Origin: Chlorokybus atmophyticus
Taxonomy: Eukaryota; Streptophyta; Chlorokybophyceae; Chlorokybales; Chlorokybaceae
Assembly: GCA_009103225.1 (NCBI GenBank)
Contig: RHPI01003533.1
Span: 285,103-308,712 of the forward strand
DNA: 23,610 bases
Reading direction: 5' to 3'
The notes under the pieces were generated by a model. The model worked only from the letters and a program-made list of their open reading frames with translations. It was not told the DNA's origin and did no database searches. How positions within the stretch are numbered: the first letter of the stretch is position 1; each line of letters begins with the position of its first letter. This document shows positions 9,136 through 18,524 of the stretch, piece by piece. Made by a program: the position numbers and the translations under genes.

Positions 9136-9453
9136 GAGGGAGGAGCGAGTACTATTACTGCTGGACGCTGCTGCAGCCGTCTTACCCCTGCCTCGTCGAA
9201 CACATTGCACGTAGCTCAGCCCCCTTACTGACCTTGTAGGCTGCCTGGTTGTAATAAGCTTTCGTGCTTGTGATTGTGCAAGCTTGGCTGTGTATTCGTG
9301 TGAGTGCATGTGTTTGCAATGCTAGACCCTATGTGGATTGCCCCAGAGTGGGGTGCATACTTGATGTTGTGGTGTGTTTGGTTGGTTTGTATTATGTCTT
9401 GTTTGCAGCATGCCGTAGCTGCGTTTGGGGGCTGGTAGGCATCAGTCGCATTA
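9136..9453. other. Penelope-like element 5' region without recognisable coding motif
   Basis: Between the left repeat and the first recognisable protein segment I see no conserved motif. It may be the untranslated leader or the eroded extreme N-terminus. Confidence 0.4.
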
Positions 9454-10073
9454 ATGCACATGATGCACATGCACGAGGATGATGACGCGGACGCAGCTCC
9501 ACAGCCTGCACAGCCTAAGGAAGCCTCACAACGCCGGTGGAAGGATGTGGAACGGTATGTCCAGCTTGCGCACTACCAGCTGCGATTGCCAATACACGAC
9601 AAGATCAGCGCAAAGCGTGATGTCTTGGCTGGTCTTGTTGATACTATCAGCCATTTGCTTGCAAACATGTGGTTAGTTGCATGTGTATGCTGAATGGTAG
9701 TAAGAAGTATTATGTTGGTCTTACAAGCACCACGGCATTTGAGCGTTATCAACATGTTCAAGCCGGCGCATGTGCACGCCCTACACCTGCGGAGACACTA
9801 ATGCAGCGAACTTGACCGATGGCCTGGGCAGTTGGACCATTGGAGTATATGCCTTTCACGCCGATAACTGATACTCCGGTTGACAAGCAGGTGTGGCAGA
9901 AGAGAGCACGCCAGCGTGAGCGCACTTGGGTTCACATTCTTAGCACAAAATCACCGCATGGTCACAATCGGGAGCATGAGGGCACACAGCGTGCTCGTAA
10001 ATCGTTCAACTGTGCCAAATGGATGTGCGTGAATGTGCATCAGCACGACGTCCGGCACGCCCTTTGTCGCTAA
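9454..10073 (+). pseudogene. Penelope-like protein: N-terminal segment and GIY-YIG endonuclease
   Basis: Frame 1 (9454-9675) encodes an acidic start (EDDDADAAPQ) and a helical stretch RRWKDVERYVQLAHYQL. Frame 3 takes over at about 9678 and carries the nuclease: MLNGSKKYYVGLT supplies the Y-V-G of GIY-YIG, and FERYQHVQAG supplies the conserved Arg and His. After an in-frame TGA (9813-9815), RERTWVHILSTKSPHGHN supplies the catalytic-type Glu and the Asn in the family's E-x-x-W-I-x-x-L-x-T-x-x-P-x-G-x-N pattern. So R, H, E and N are all present, although the initial GIY triplet is eroded. GIY-YIG cuts target DNA to prime reverse transcription. The frameshift near 9675 and the TGA make it a pseudogene. 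Confidence 0.7.
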
Positions 10074-10695
10074 CTTTGCAGTTGGCCTTGACGTCATGGT
10101 GGAGGCAACGTGCTTTTTGGTAACACAATATAAACGCCGCTTGCTCTACTTGCAATCACTCGTGCAAGCACGCAAGTTCAGGTTCTATCAGCAGCTGGCG
10201 TACAAGCCGCGCAATCTGCATCACATGCTCACCGTGCTATAGCACTCCCCCGCACCCAATTACTCCAAAAAGGGAGAAGCATGCTAGTGACTTGCAAGTT
10301 TTTGAGCCCAATGGCTGATATGCTTAACTTACAAATTGTTTTGCAAGCGCCACATGTGCTTGAGACCGTTCCACAATCGCTGCGTGCTGCATGGTCTAAG
10401 CCCATGCTTGTTTGGAAGCATAATAAGACACTGAGGTGTGGTTACATCAACAAAACCAGCATGATGACGGCGATTATGACAGCACAACAGCAGTACAATT
10501 CGCGAACTACCTGCCAGTGTGGCAGCCAACAATTGGTACGGTTTGTGCATGCTGACTTGTTATCACTTTCAACACTGCCATAGCAAAGACTGCGCCTTTG
10601 CGACAGTTGCAATGTGGTGTGAAGTTTCGCCCTGTTGCTGTGGCTATTGTTGCGGAGTGTTTAGCAACGTTGCAAGCATGTGTAGTTATGAAGTT
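10033..10695 (+). pseudogene. Penelope-like protein: connector between endonuclease and RT
   Basis: Three frames in succession look like one broken protein. 10033-10242 gives RRLLYLQSLVQARKFRFYQQ and PRNLHHMLTVL. 10254-10583 gives MLNLQIVLQAPHVLETVP, PMLVWKHNKTLRCGYINKTS and YNSRTTCQCGS with a C-x-C pair. A third frame (about 10578-10690) gives LRQLQCGVKFRPVAVAI, resembling the G-x-K-F-R motif found upstream of the RT in Penelope-like elements. Frame changes occur near 10070, 10250 and 10575, with a stop at 10583. Assignment is from motif order and memory of the family. Confidence 0.55.
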
Positions 10696-10851
10696 ATGCA
10701 CAAGCCATTGAGTAGGCAAAACACCAGCCAGGTCATTTGGACAATGATTTGCTTGCCTAATGGCAGACGGTCTACTACAGTAGTGGGTGGCCTCCATGTA
10801 CTGCTTAACGGTCAGGTGCAGGGCATGCCGACAAACAGAGCCCATGATTGT

Positions 10852-10871
10852 ACCTGAGTGGCCACTCAGGT
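10852..10871. repeat. Perfect 20-bp palindrome
   Basis: ACCTGAGTGGCCACTCAGGT is its own reverse complement. One mismatched pair further out, TTG/CAA extends the arms to 14 bp. It lies in a part of the Penelope-like element where the coding frame is not recognisable. Confidence 0.9.
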
Positions 10872-10932
10872 GCAACTGCAGTAATTAAATCATGCATTGC
10901 TCGGGGAATTGCAGCGTTGCCTTGTCGCTACA

Positions 10933-12630
10933 CAGGTGGACAAAGCGGCAAATGTATTTGCGTATGTTTGCAAGTATTACTATTTAATATGTTGCTGAAT
11001 CAGCAACTGCCACTTATCAGCTGGTACAAGACACAACTAAACAGATGGTGGAGAGACATCAGACCTTCAACCGCTTGCATGGCTACTTGTGTGTACGCAT
11101 GGGACAACCCAATCCATCTCACCTTTACATGACGCTCGAGATGCACAAGCCGCCTAAATTACGCTTCATTAATGCAGCGATTAATACTACACTTTGTGAA
11201 ATCTTTATTTTCATTGGCGAGAGCATACAAATTCATGTCTTTGGTATTCACTAAGTTGCGGTAAGTGTGCGCCACAGTGCAGGATCCGTTGGTGCGGCAA
11301 TCATCATGCATGTAAGACTCTGCTGTAAGTGGTAAATAGTGGGTGCGTATGCATTGTATGTGTAGTACACAGTACATGTGTGTGCACGGTGGCATGTGTA
11401 CTTTTTCCTCTGTTTTCTAATTCACGAGCCTTTGCGCACGCACCAGTCATCTCCGCGGTCATGTACAATCATTGCACGCTCGCCATTGGCTTCATCAAGT
11501 GTAACAATGACCAATCTTGCATCCACTTGCTACGGCATTGGGAGCTCATACACTGGCAGTCCGCTCACGTGCACTGTGGCGTTGACCATGCACAACTTTC
11601 CATCTCACAATTACGCAAGCCCTTGAAGCATGCATTGCTTGGGAAGCGGTGGTGCGGGATAGCACCATGATGTTATGCTCGCATCACATGGCACTTCCAT
11701 AAAAGGAGTTTGTATTCGCATCTTTTGTTTCTGTGATTGTGCGTGCGTGCAAGCCTACGAGCGTCGCTCTTTATGCATGCGCATGCGATGTTAGCTATAC
11801 AGATCGTGCACAACTAACGGCATGACTGCAACACTTACTTAAATTTTACCATGCACAGTGAAGAGCTCCTAAGCATGAGAATTGCACATGATGTGCGTAA
11901 CAGCATGACCGCTCGTATGCATTGCCAATGCGAGCTGCTCGCGGCAACTTGCATGTCCGCACTGCTGCTGACAGGTTACGTACTATATAAGCAGTAGGCA
12001 AGTGACAGGCATTTTTATGGGTAACAACGCGGGAGTCTACCTTGCCAACAACCTTCCGTTTGTCTTTAAAACTGACTGGCTATAGTTGCTGAAGCCATTG
12101 GTACTCGGGCTAATGTTCAAGCTGTATGCAATTGGCATTGTGCGTTATGCAAATGACTTGTTGGTTGCTGATTTATCAGCGTTTGCACATGTCATGTACA
12201 AGAGTGCCACCACTCCGGCTGGTGGGATATACCCACAGAACATGGTAAACACGTCGACCATAACAGCACTTGGCACATAGGTCCCAGATGTACGTTCGGA
12301 TATGTTCATCTTTTGGACCATTGAGTAAGTGTACACATCAAAGTACTAGGATATATAGCCAACTCACAAAAACTGAGTTTGCTAGCATCCCCAACTTAAG
12401 GCAGCGCACCCGTACTCTAACATTTTTGGCACTGCTAAGCTCAATGTGGTGGTATCACAGTGCTTTCGCTTCATGAGGTTGAGCATGTACAGAGGTCTAC
12501 TTTTGCACGTTATGTATTAGCTGTCGATGGACATGCAGGGCATGAGCAATAACAAGCACGCGTTGATCTGATGATTGCGTGCTATTTTGTGGAATACGCC
12601 TGCCTTTGTCTTTGGCACCCATCGCCGTTG
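10933..12630 (+). pseudogene. Penelope-like reverse transcriptase, decayed
   Basis: VDKAANVFAYVCKYYY (from 10936) matches the D-K...C-K-x-x-Y segment preceding Penelope RT. LYMTLEMHKPPKLRFINAA (about 11128-11180) matches P-x-L-Y-x-x-P-K-x-H-K-P...R. The frame at 11560-11600 has an eroded motif A. GIFMGNNAGVYLAN (12008-12049) is motif B. IVRYANDLLVAD (12137-12172) is motif C, with Asn replacing the first catalytic Asp. AKLNVVVSQCFRFMRL (about 12436-12483) matches the thumb consensus. Breaks include a TAG at 12083-12085, frame changes near 11250, 11640, 12290 and 12490, and an unalignable stretch at 11650-11990. It would have copied RNA into DNA at the GIY-YIG cut site, but this copy cannot. 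Confidence 0.7.
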
Positions 12631-12861
12631 TTGAACCTCATCGCATGATACCGTATCAGGTGACATTAATGCACCCAACGAGCGGTTGCCGCTCGTACTT
12701 TTACTTATAAGCAAAAGTGAGTGCGCTATGCACGACCAGCGGTAAGCATGTTTGTGTTATGCTTGCTATGCAATGATGTGTGACTCTATGTGTGACTGTC
12801 GTGACATTTGCCACTGTTACATATGTTTTTTGTAATGTCTGCAGCCGAATTTGCATGTTGC

Positions 12862-12965
12862 TTGCCTGTTGCGTGAACAGGACATAGGGGGCCGGGCATG
12901 AGCATTATCGTGTCGTCGAGGCCATTGCCTGCCTCGTTGTCGCACCCTCCTCCTCCTCCTGCGCT
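12862..12965 (+). repeat. Right pseudo-LTR of the Penelope-like element
   Basis: Direct-repeat partner of 8994-9120, about 3.87 kb apart. It keeps GTTGCGTGAACAGGA, CGTGTCGTCG and TGCCTCGTTGTCGCACC and ends in a CTCC run followed by GCGC. It marks the downstream edge of the element. Confidence 0.75.
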
Positions 12966-13061
12966 TGCAGGTACTGTAGCGGTTGTTCGGCTGTTGACCA
13001 TGTTTGATGACGCAGTTACTATAGCGTGTAATTAAATAGCGTTACATAGTAGAGTGGATCA

Positions 13062-13149
13062 GTTAAAATGAGGGTGGGTAATGGCGGCATGTCTTTGGGG
13101 TATGGGGCCTGTCCCGACCTCATACCGCCAAAAACGCGGCCGTTTTAAC
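13062..13149. repeat. Nested inverted repeat, about 88 bp
   Basis: Outer arms GTTAAAA/TTTTAAC, inner arms TGGCGG/CCGCCA and an innermost GGTATG/CATACC stem share one centre near 13108. The unpaired bases between stems are few. It could be a small MITE remnant or a structured RNA segment; no target duplication was recognised. Confidence 0.5.
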
Positions 13150-13998
13150 CACTAACTGTACTGCAATTGCATCGAATCCCTAGCGATTTGGGTCGCCGTT
13201 GGTAAGCAGTTGCCGCTGAGATAGTTTTCAGCATCTTTCATGCATCTTTGCAATGATTGGCGAATTCGCTGCCTTTTTGAGCAACGGCTGTTGTCACCGT
13301 TGCGATCCCATTTAATCAAATTCATGTGTGACCAAATGGTGGCCTAACGATGCAATTTTTCATTTAGTTGAATTTCAACGTTAAGGTAACTTAGGTTAGC
13401 ATTATTTTGATGGTTGTAACCTTGGCATTACTTACTGAATATTTTAGCACGTACCGTGGCATGAACGTTACGTTGAGTATTAAGTTTATGAATGCTTAAC
13501 TGCAAGTTGCTAGCCATATTGCACCATATTGCAACAGATGTGCTTCATTTTGTAACACATCAGAGATATCAACATGTATCATTGTATCTCCATATTTATT
13601 AACATTATTTATGTAACACATAAACATGATCAACATGCAGCCATAAGCGGCCACGTATGCAGAACTGTGCTTAATTTTACATTTATTGGCATGCGTTTAC
13701 ACAATTCGATGTGCTTTGGACGGCCAGGGTCGTTTAGGCAGATCTAACGGTGTAACGCTTGTACTCGCCGCCTAGCCAATGAGAAGCCGGCCACACATAC
13801 TGCCGCAGCCCGGCAGTCGCGGGTGTCGTGTGATGGCCCGACCAAACAGCCGCACCACTGGATATCTCGCATATAACGTGGCAGAAACGTTAGTACTTAA
13901 TGTATTATCTTTATACATGTGGGACATGTTCAGATCATATTAAGCCATGTGAACTATCTATATATTATGTATAGAAGATTGCATGTATCATATATTTT

Positions 13999-14238
13999 AT
14001 GCATACAAAATTACTTATCAGTACCCGGAGGACGGCAGGAGGACGCTCGGCGGACGCCATCGAGCCGTTCGCCGCGCCTGTAGGACAACGCGGCGGACGC
14101 CCGCCGCCACCGTCCGATCGGGCCGTTAAGCCGTCACTACATTGCGCGAGCTCTAACCGACAATGTGACCGTGACTGGAGTTACCGCCGCCTCATGTCCA
14201 TAGTGCAGATGTCTGATGTTGTTGCTGCTGGTGGTTGA
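13999..14238 (+). CDS. Hypothetical ORF on a GC islet
   Basis: A 79-codon frame from ATG 13999 covers a GC-rich islet and encodes an Arg/Gly/Pro-rich segment (RRTAGGRSADAIEPFAAPVG, then GGRPPPPSDRAVKP). Composition rather than motif sets it apart from its AT-rich surroundings. No family is recognised, and it may be a fragment of a larger lost gene or chance. Confidence 0.2.
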   Translation: MHTKLLISTRRTAGGRSADAIEPFAAPVGQRGGRPPPPSDRAVKPSLHCASSNRQCDRDWSYRRLMSIVQMSDVVAAGG

Positions 14239-14654
14239 TAATCAGTTCATGCATTGGATGCACATGGCTATACAATGGTTGCACATTGAATATACATGAT
14301 ATAAACTTAATAAGATTAAATGCCATTGTATGTTATGATTATTGGTTCAACAATATAACTGCTACATAAATATTGAATTAATTAAGTGTTAACCTCGATA
14401 TGGATTTTTATGACACAGGTTTCCATTTTTCCTGTTATCCGTTAAAACAATTATATCATAATGTAACGTGCATGGATAGCACATAACTTGCATATTTTAT
14501 TATCTTATGATCATGTATATGAGTTGTATGAGCAGCATGTGTCATGCTTATAAGACAGAAGATGTGAGTTAAAATCAGAATGCAACATGAAAGTTCAGCA
14601 CCTAATTTGCATTTCATATTCATGTGATCATAAGGTGAGAAAATGTGAACAGCA

Positions 14655-15465
14655 TATTTAAGGCTGACCACTAAGGGCGAGGCCTTTCTTGCAATTCGCT
14701 AGCTAATGCAACTAAGCACTAACATACATTTCCATACACAGCATACAATAATGTATGACGGATATTATTACTCCGTCCACAAGTAAAACTATCACAGTAC
14801 AGGATGGTCTTAAGTTCATCTCTTCAAGCAGCCTCCTAGACACATCAGTGAGGAGGAGTTTGTGTCACAATATGCATCAGTGCACCCAATGCCGACTGAA
14901 AATACCGATGCAATAGCCATGTAGCGTCGTCGTCATAAACAAATCACAGGCAGGGTGGTCAAGCCACTCTCTGACCTATAGGCGCCTAAGCTGTGCTTCA
15001 TTAACATCTCACACAAGCGTGATCATGCATATTGCATGTTGCTTGTGGCTTGCTGCTCTGTGCCCTATTATCATCTACTTCGGGGTTGCCTTGTGCAACC
15101 TTCGTGTGTTATGCTCACGCATTGTGTGAGCTGTTGTTGGCGAAGTCACATATGCACTGGAGGATACACACATACGGCAACAGTGTGTAAAGCTACTGCA
15201 CGCGTACGCTGTGGCACACATGCTTGCACATAGCAATACACAAGGGCAGAAGCAGATAGGCAGCTGTTGTCCACAACACCATCAACAGAAGTAGCTGGAA
15301 GTGGGAGGCACCTCTTTGTTAGCACCGGCGTCACCCATAGAACACACACTGCAAGCCCTAGGTAGAACACCCGAAAACGCCCCCACACAGAAGGGTAAGC
15401 AAGGCCTCTTTAACAGCTAAGCCAAGCACCCCATACACACAGCAAGTGAGCACCATGCTGCGTTC
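14655..15465. repeat. Diverged direct repeat, left copy (possible old LTR)
   Basis: Blocks match the right copy at 20027-20725 in the same order: AAGGCTGACCA...AGGCCTTT, ATGCAACTAAGCACTAACATACAT, CACAGTACAGGATGGTCTTAAGT...TCTCTT, and near 15400 AAGGCCTCTTTAACAGCTAAGCCAAGCACC followed by AGTGAGCA. Between the blocks the copies differ in length: about 300 extra bases on the right at 20130-20440, and about 480 extra on the left at 14860-15390. They could be LTRs of the outer gypsy relic or two copies of another old repeat. Confidence 0.5.
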
Positions 15466-15623
15466 AACTAATGTAACAATACCGTGTCTTCACATACGGT
15501 GTGCCTAATGATGCAATTAAGCACCCCGCAAGGCAATGCACACTTGCAATACAAGCTGCACACTACTGTCAGCACAATGCATCTGGGCTTGAACCAATGA
15601 GACGCGGCTTTGGTCCGTTCGTT

Positions 15624-15642
15624 GGGGGGGGGGGGGGGGGGG
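15624..15642. repeat. G19 homopolymer
   Basis: Nineteen consecutive G residues, preceded by GTT. Length is likely variable or error-prone, and it could fold as a G-quadruplex. Confidence 0.9.
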
Positions 15643-15924
15643 TCTCGTTGCCAAGAAGACCTCTTTTGGCTTCCAGCAGCACGGCCCCACTGGGCTGGCC
15701 GCTCTGAGCAGTACCTTAGTTCAACCCCTTGCGTACAGTACCTGATAGGGTCGCTTATACAGCTAGTCCTTGCGCTGATGCCGTCAACACATCAGCCTTG
15801 TTGTGACTATGCCCTGCTTGTTATGCGTAACATTCCTCCCCACTCGCTTTGCAACGTCCCATTGCAACCAAAGTTGGACCCGGGTCCGCACGAGCAGAAA
15901 CAGTAATAATCAAGCCCTGCAACG

Positions 15925-16383
15925 CAAACCGCACTCCACATTTTGAAATGGTGCAAGTTGTGGGAGTTGGCATCTGTTAGTGAGCACAAGATGATGGTAG
16001 TCATTGGAAGAGTGTCCATTGTTCAACATGTCACATGTTGAACAATGTGCCGCACCAATCAATAGTGACTGATCGGATTGTGGGTGGTAGACTGTACTCA
16101 AGCTTTGGTTAGTACCATGAACGCATATATAGCTCGCAAAAACTTGCTAAAGAACTTGGGACCCTATCTAACACCAGCTCATGTCGTACTTCATGGGACT
16201 TGAACCATGAGCTAATGAAACATCACGCAAACTCTTTCGCATCTACGTCAGTGCGGCAGGGCTTATAGCTTACCGTATTTGTCAGTCTGTTTACAAAGAC
16301 AATGAGTGCATTGTAACCTTTCCTTGATCAGAGCTCAATGACCCAATCGATCCGAGATCCATGCTGACATCTTGCCATTGATC
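15925..16383 (-). pseudogene. Ty3/gypsy integrase catalytic-core relic (outer element)
   Basis: Reading down the minus strand from 16383, DQWQDVSMDLGSIGSL carries the first catalytic-type Asp. YNALIVFVNRLTN corresponds to the family's Y-D-A-I-x-V-F-V-D-R-L-T-K. SWFKSHEVRHELVLDRVPSS corresponds to the H-G-x-P...S-D-R-G-P region with the second Asp. MSTVYHPQSD (16101 downward) is the T-A-Y-H-P-Q-T-D-G-Q motif, after which TNRCQLPQLAPFQ recalls the N-N-S...T-P-F segment. Stops (such as TGA after KEFA) and frame changes break it. This HPQTDG-type integrase differs from the PHD-bearing element next door. Its missing zinc-binding part appears to be at 19679-19908, across the other element. Confidence 0.65.
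16017..16047. repeat. Perfect 31-bp palindrome, one-base centre
   Basis: CATTGTTCAACATGT and its exact reverse complement ACATGTTGAACAATG flank a single C. It lies inside the integrase-core relic, just after the HPQSD motif, where it disrupts the expected protein sequence. Confidence 0.95.
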
Positions 16384-16726
16384 CTGGTCACTGCAATGAC
16401 TTTAGTAGACCAGGCTTTTTACGTGAAGCTGTCGGGCCTGACAGAGTCGTGTGCCCCTCTGGGTGGCTCCCAACCATATTGTCATGATGGGGAATGAGGC
16501 CAGCCTAGTGGGTTGTGAATCTGCACAGCACGGAAGGCAAAGAATACGCCCCTGTCTGTACCTACTTGTGAGAGAAACACATGTGAGGCTGACAACATGT
16601 GGTACGATGTGGTGCTGTGCGCTTTGAGTGATGACAATGCGTTGCTGATAATGCTAACGAGAGCAAGTCAACAAGCCACCCCCCTTTGTGAACTAGGGAA
16701 GTCTCTGCTCCAGGGACCAGTCTTCA

Positions 16727-16915
16727 GCGAGAATGAGGAGGACTACGGACGCGGCAGTTCTCACACCAATATGCCTCCAGAGGCACAGTGTCTTTTGGCG
16801 GGTCGAGGCAGTAGCAGTGCTTACCGTTGTTGCAGCCGTCGCACAACATCATGAGTGCGTCGTTGTCGGCACTGCCGCACTTCTCGCGACGCTTGCTGCG
16901 ATTGGGTTGAGGGTG
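16727..16915 (-). pseudogene. PHD finger at the C-terminus of the gypsy polyprotein
   Basis: The frame continues from the integrase C-terminus through SLENCAPCHLPHIASFDVI, a TAA (16916-16918), then EKCGSADNDALMMLCDGCNN, GKHCYCLDPPKDTVPLEAYW and CENC before TGA (16724-16726). Spacing C...C-x2-C...H-x2-C...W-C-x2-C is that of a PHD zinc finger, which in chromatin proteins reads histone H3 tails. Only the first zinc Cys is missing: the expected position before EKC is Arg (CGC, one transition from TGC). PHD fingers replacing the usual chromodomain are known in retroelements of green algae. A role in targeting insertion to marked chromatin is inference. Confidence 0.7.
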
Positions 16916-16998
16916 TTAAATGACGTCGAAGCTTGCAATGTGTGGCAGGTGACATGGAGCGCAGTTCTCCAGGCTGTCCTTGAGGCGCTCACCGTTGT

Positions 16999-18524
16999 TG
17001 CCGAGCTAATCCAGCACTTCAGAGGGAAGTACCTTCAACACCTTGTAGACGACACGCTTGACACTGATGTCAAGAGTGTCGCTGGTTTGGATCATGCGGT
17101 AGACATAGTCGCCCGCTTTGAAGCGACAACTGCGCTGTTTGTAAAAACCACTGCGGACGTGTTTATAGCGCAGTGTGTCCCGGGGCTGAGCGATGCAGGG
17201 ATTGCTCATGGCCATGGGGATCACGTGTGCGAACAGGTAAGCGCGCTGTTGCATGTCGTGCAGCATAGCCACAGGTTTGTTGAGGTTGTCCAGCACGCGT
17301 TCCACCTCCTTTTGTGCGCGGAAGGGGAGTAAGGGTTCCCTGCCAAACAACAGGTGATACGGGCTGTACATGCGCAAGGAAGCTTGCTTGGGCAATCGAT
17401 AGCCCAAGGCTATCCATGGGAGGTAGTCATCCCAGGTGCGCTTCTCGTGGTCGATGACGTACTTGCGCAAGGCCTGCTTGATGGTTTAGACCGTACGTTC
17501 CGCCAGCCCATCCACCTGCGGATGGTCACGTAAGGTGCGCCCGTGGTCAATGTAGAAACGATCGAGCAAGGTGTGAACTCGCCGCGGAACTCCGCTCTTT
17601 GGTCGGTGATGACTTCAGCGCATGAGCCGAAACAATTAAGCACATGGCCTAGGAAAGCCTGAGCGATTCCTCTGCTGCTTTTGTCGAAAAGGGGGACCAG
17701 CTCAACCCACTTCGAATCGTGTTCGATTATGACGAGGATGTACTTGTTGCCAAGAGCTGAGGGTGCTGAATCTCCAAGGATGTCTAGTCCCCACCAGTAA
17801 AAAATGCCGGCGATAGGGTGTGGGTGCAGCGTGCTGGTGCGGGTGTTGAGGCTGGCGCGCACCAGGTCGCAGTGCGTGCGTTCGCAACAAAGGCGCAAAC
17901 CTGGGTGTGCATGCCATGCCACCAGTACTGGGCACTCACCAAGCTGACGGTGCGCTTGACACCGAAATGCCCCAACTCTGTGTGGAGTGCAGCGACGATG
18001 CCCTCGCATCGGTGCTGAGCCGGTACCTCCTTGTCATGGATGTGGACCCACCGAAACACGAGTCCATCCTCCCAGCGGTAGTTCTGACATTGCTGCCTGA
18101 CGCGGTCACGCTCGCGCGTGCTTAGTCCTGCCACCTGTTGTCCATGTTGTAGGTAGATCACCGAGTTCTTGTCCAACCTGATGTCTTGACCTATGTCTGC
18201 AGCCGGGAGTTGGGCATCATCTGGCGTGGTCTGTTCAACTGGGTCGGTGTCAACGGGGGTGAGCGCTGGCATGTCCTCTTTTTCCAGCATTGTCGGAGCC
18301 GCTCCTGTAATGGTGTCCCGTCCCGAGCGCAATGCAGCTACGGCAAACATGGTGGCCACCTGCGGTGGTGGTGCCTCTAGACCCAGCTCATGTCGGGCAC
18401 CAGTGTCGTCGTCGGTGGAAAGGTGGGGGTTGCGACTGAGGCCGTCTGCGTCCTGGTTGACCAAGTCTGCCCGGTGGGTGATCTCAAAGTCGTACTCTTG
18501 TAGCAGCAGAGCCCACCTGGCCAA
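16999..18524 (-). pseudogene. Integrase of the PHD-type gypsy element
   Basis: After ARWALLLQEYDFEITHR and DADGLSRNP (end of RNase H and linker, from 18521), a linker of about 110 residues leads to the zinc-binding region ALHTELGHFGVKRTV...YWWHGMHTQVCAF (about 18030-17885). A frame change near 17882 leads to IFYWWGLDILGD (first catalytic Asp), KYILVIIEHDSKWVELVPLF and EVITDQRAEFRGEF (second Asp). Another one-base loss near 17575 leads to DGLAERTV (catalytic Glu), then TAA (17486-17488), TIKQALRKYVIDHEKRTWDD and YHLLFGREPLLP. The residues of the D,D-35-E triad are each present but in different frames. The C-terminal part ends at TAG (17006-17008), after which the frame continues to the PHD finger. 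Confidence 0.75.

Larger units (their letters stand above)
8994..12965 (+). mobile_element. Penelope-like retroelement with N-terminal GIY-YIG (Naiad/Chlamys type), decayed
   Basis: Between two direct repeats lie, in plus-strand order, an N-terminal segment, a GIY-YIG endonuclease, connector motifs (C-x-C, K-F-R-P, D-K...C-K) and a reverse transcriptase with recognisable H-K, G-x-F-M-G and Y-x-(D/N)-D motifs. Canonical Penelope elements carry GIY-YIG after the RT. The reverse order seen here is the one described for the Naiad and Chlamys lineages of green algae, protists and invertebrates. Flanking repeats fit the pseudo-LTRs typical of these elements. Several frameshifts and stops break the single expected ORF, and the catalytic YxDD reads YAND, so this copy is inactive. 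I know of no accessory protein between 12.63 kb and the right repeat. Confidence 0.75.
13000..14650. other. AT-rich stretch without recognisable gene
   Basis: Composition shifts sharply to AT-rich DNA with few CA/GT microsatellite words, unlike both flanks. Two GC-rich islets interrupt it (about 13735-13870 and 14020-14120). A small tandem CATATTGCAMC repeat lies at about 13514-13534. Apart from the weak ORF at 13999-14238 I see no coding signal. Confidence 0.5.

Noticed and set aside
16390-16700. Second zinc-binding (HHCC) region for the outer integrase relic
   Set aside because: A minus-strand reading (LIPHHDNMVGSHPEGHTTLS) is faintly similar, but the cysteine pair is missing, and 19679-19908 is a much better candidate.
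16733-17332. A 199-codon plus-strand ORF
   Set aside because: It is the antisense shadow of the gypsy integrase C-terminus and PHD finger, which have clear motifs on the minus strand.
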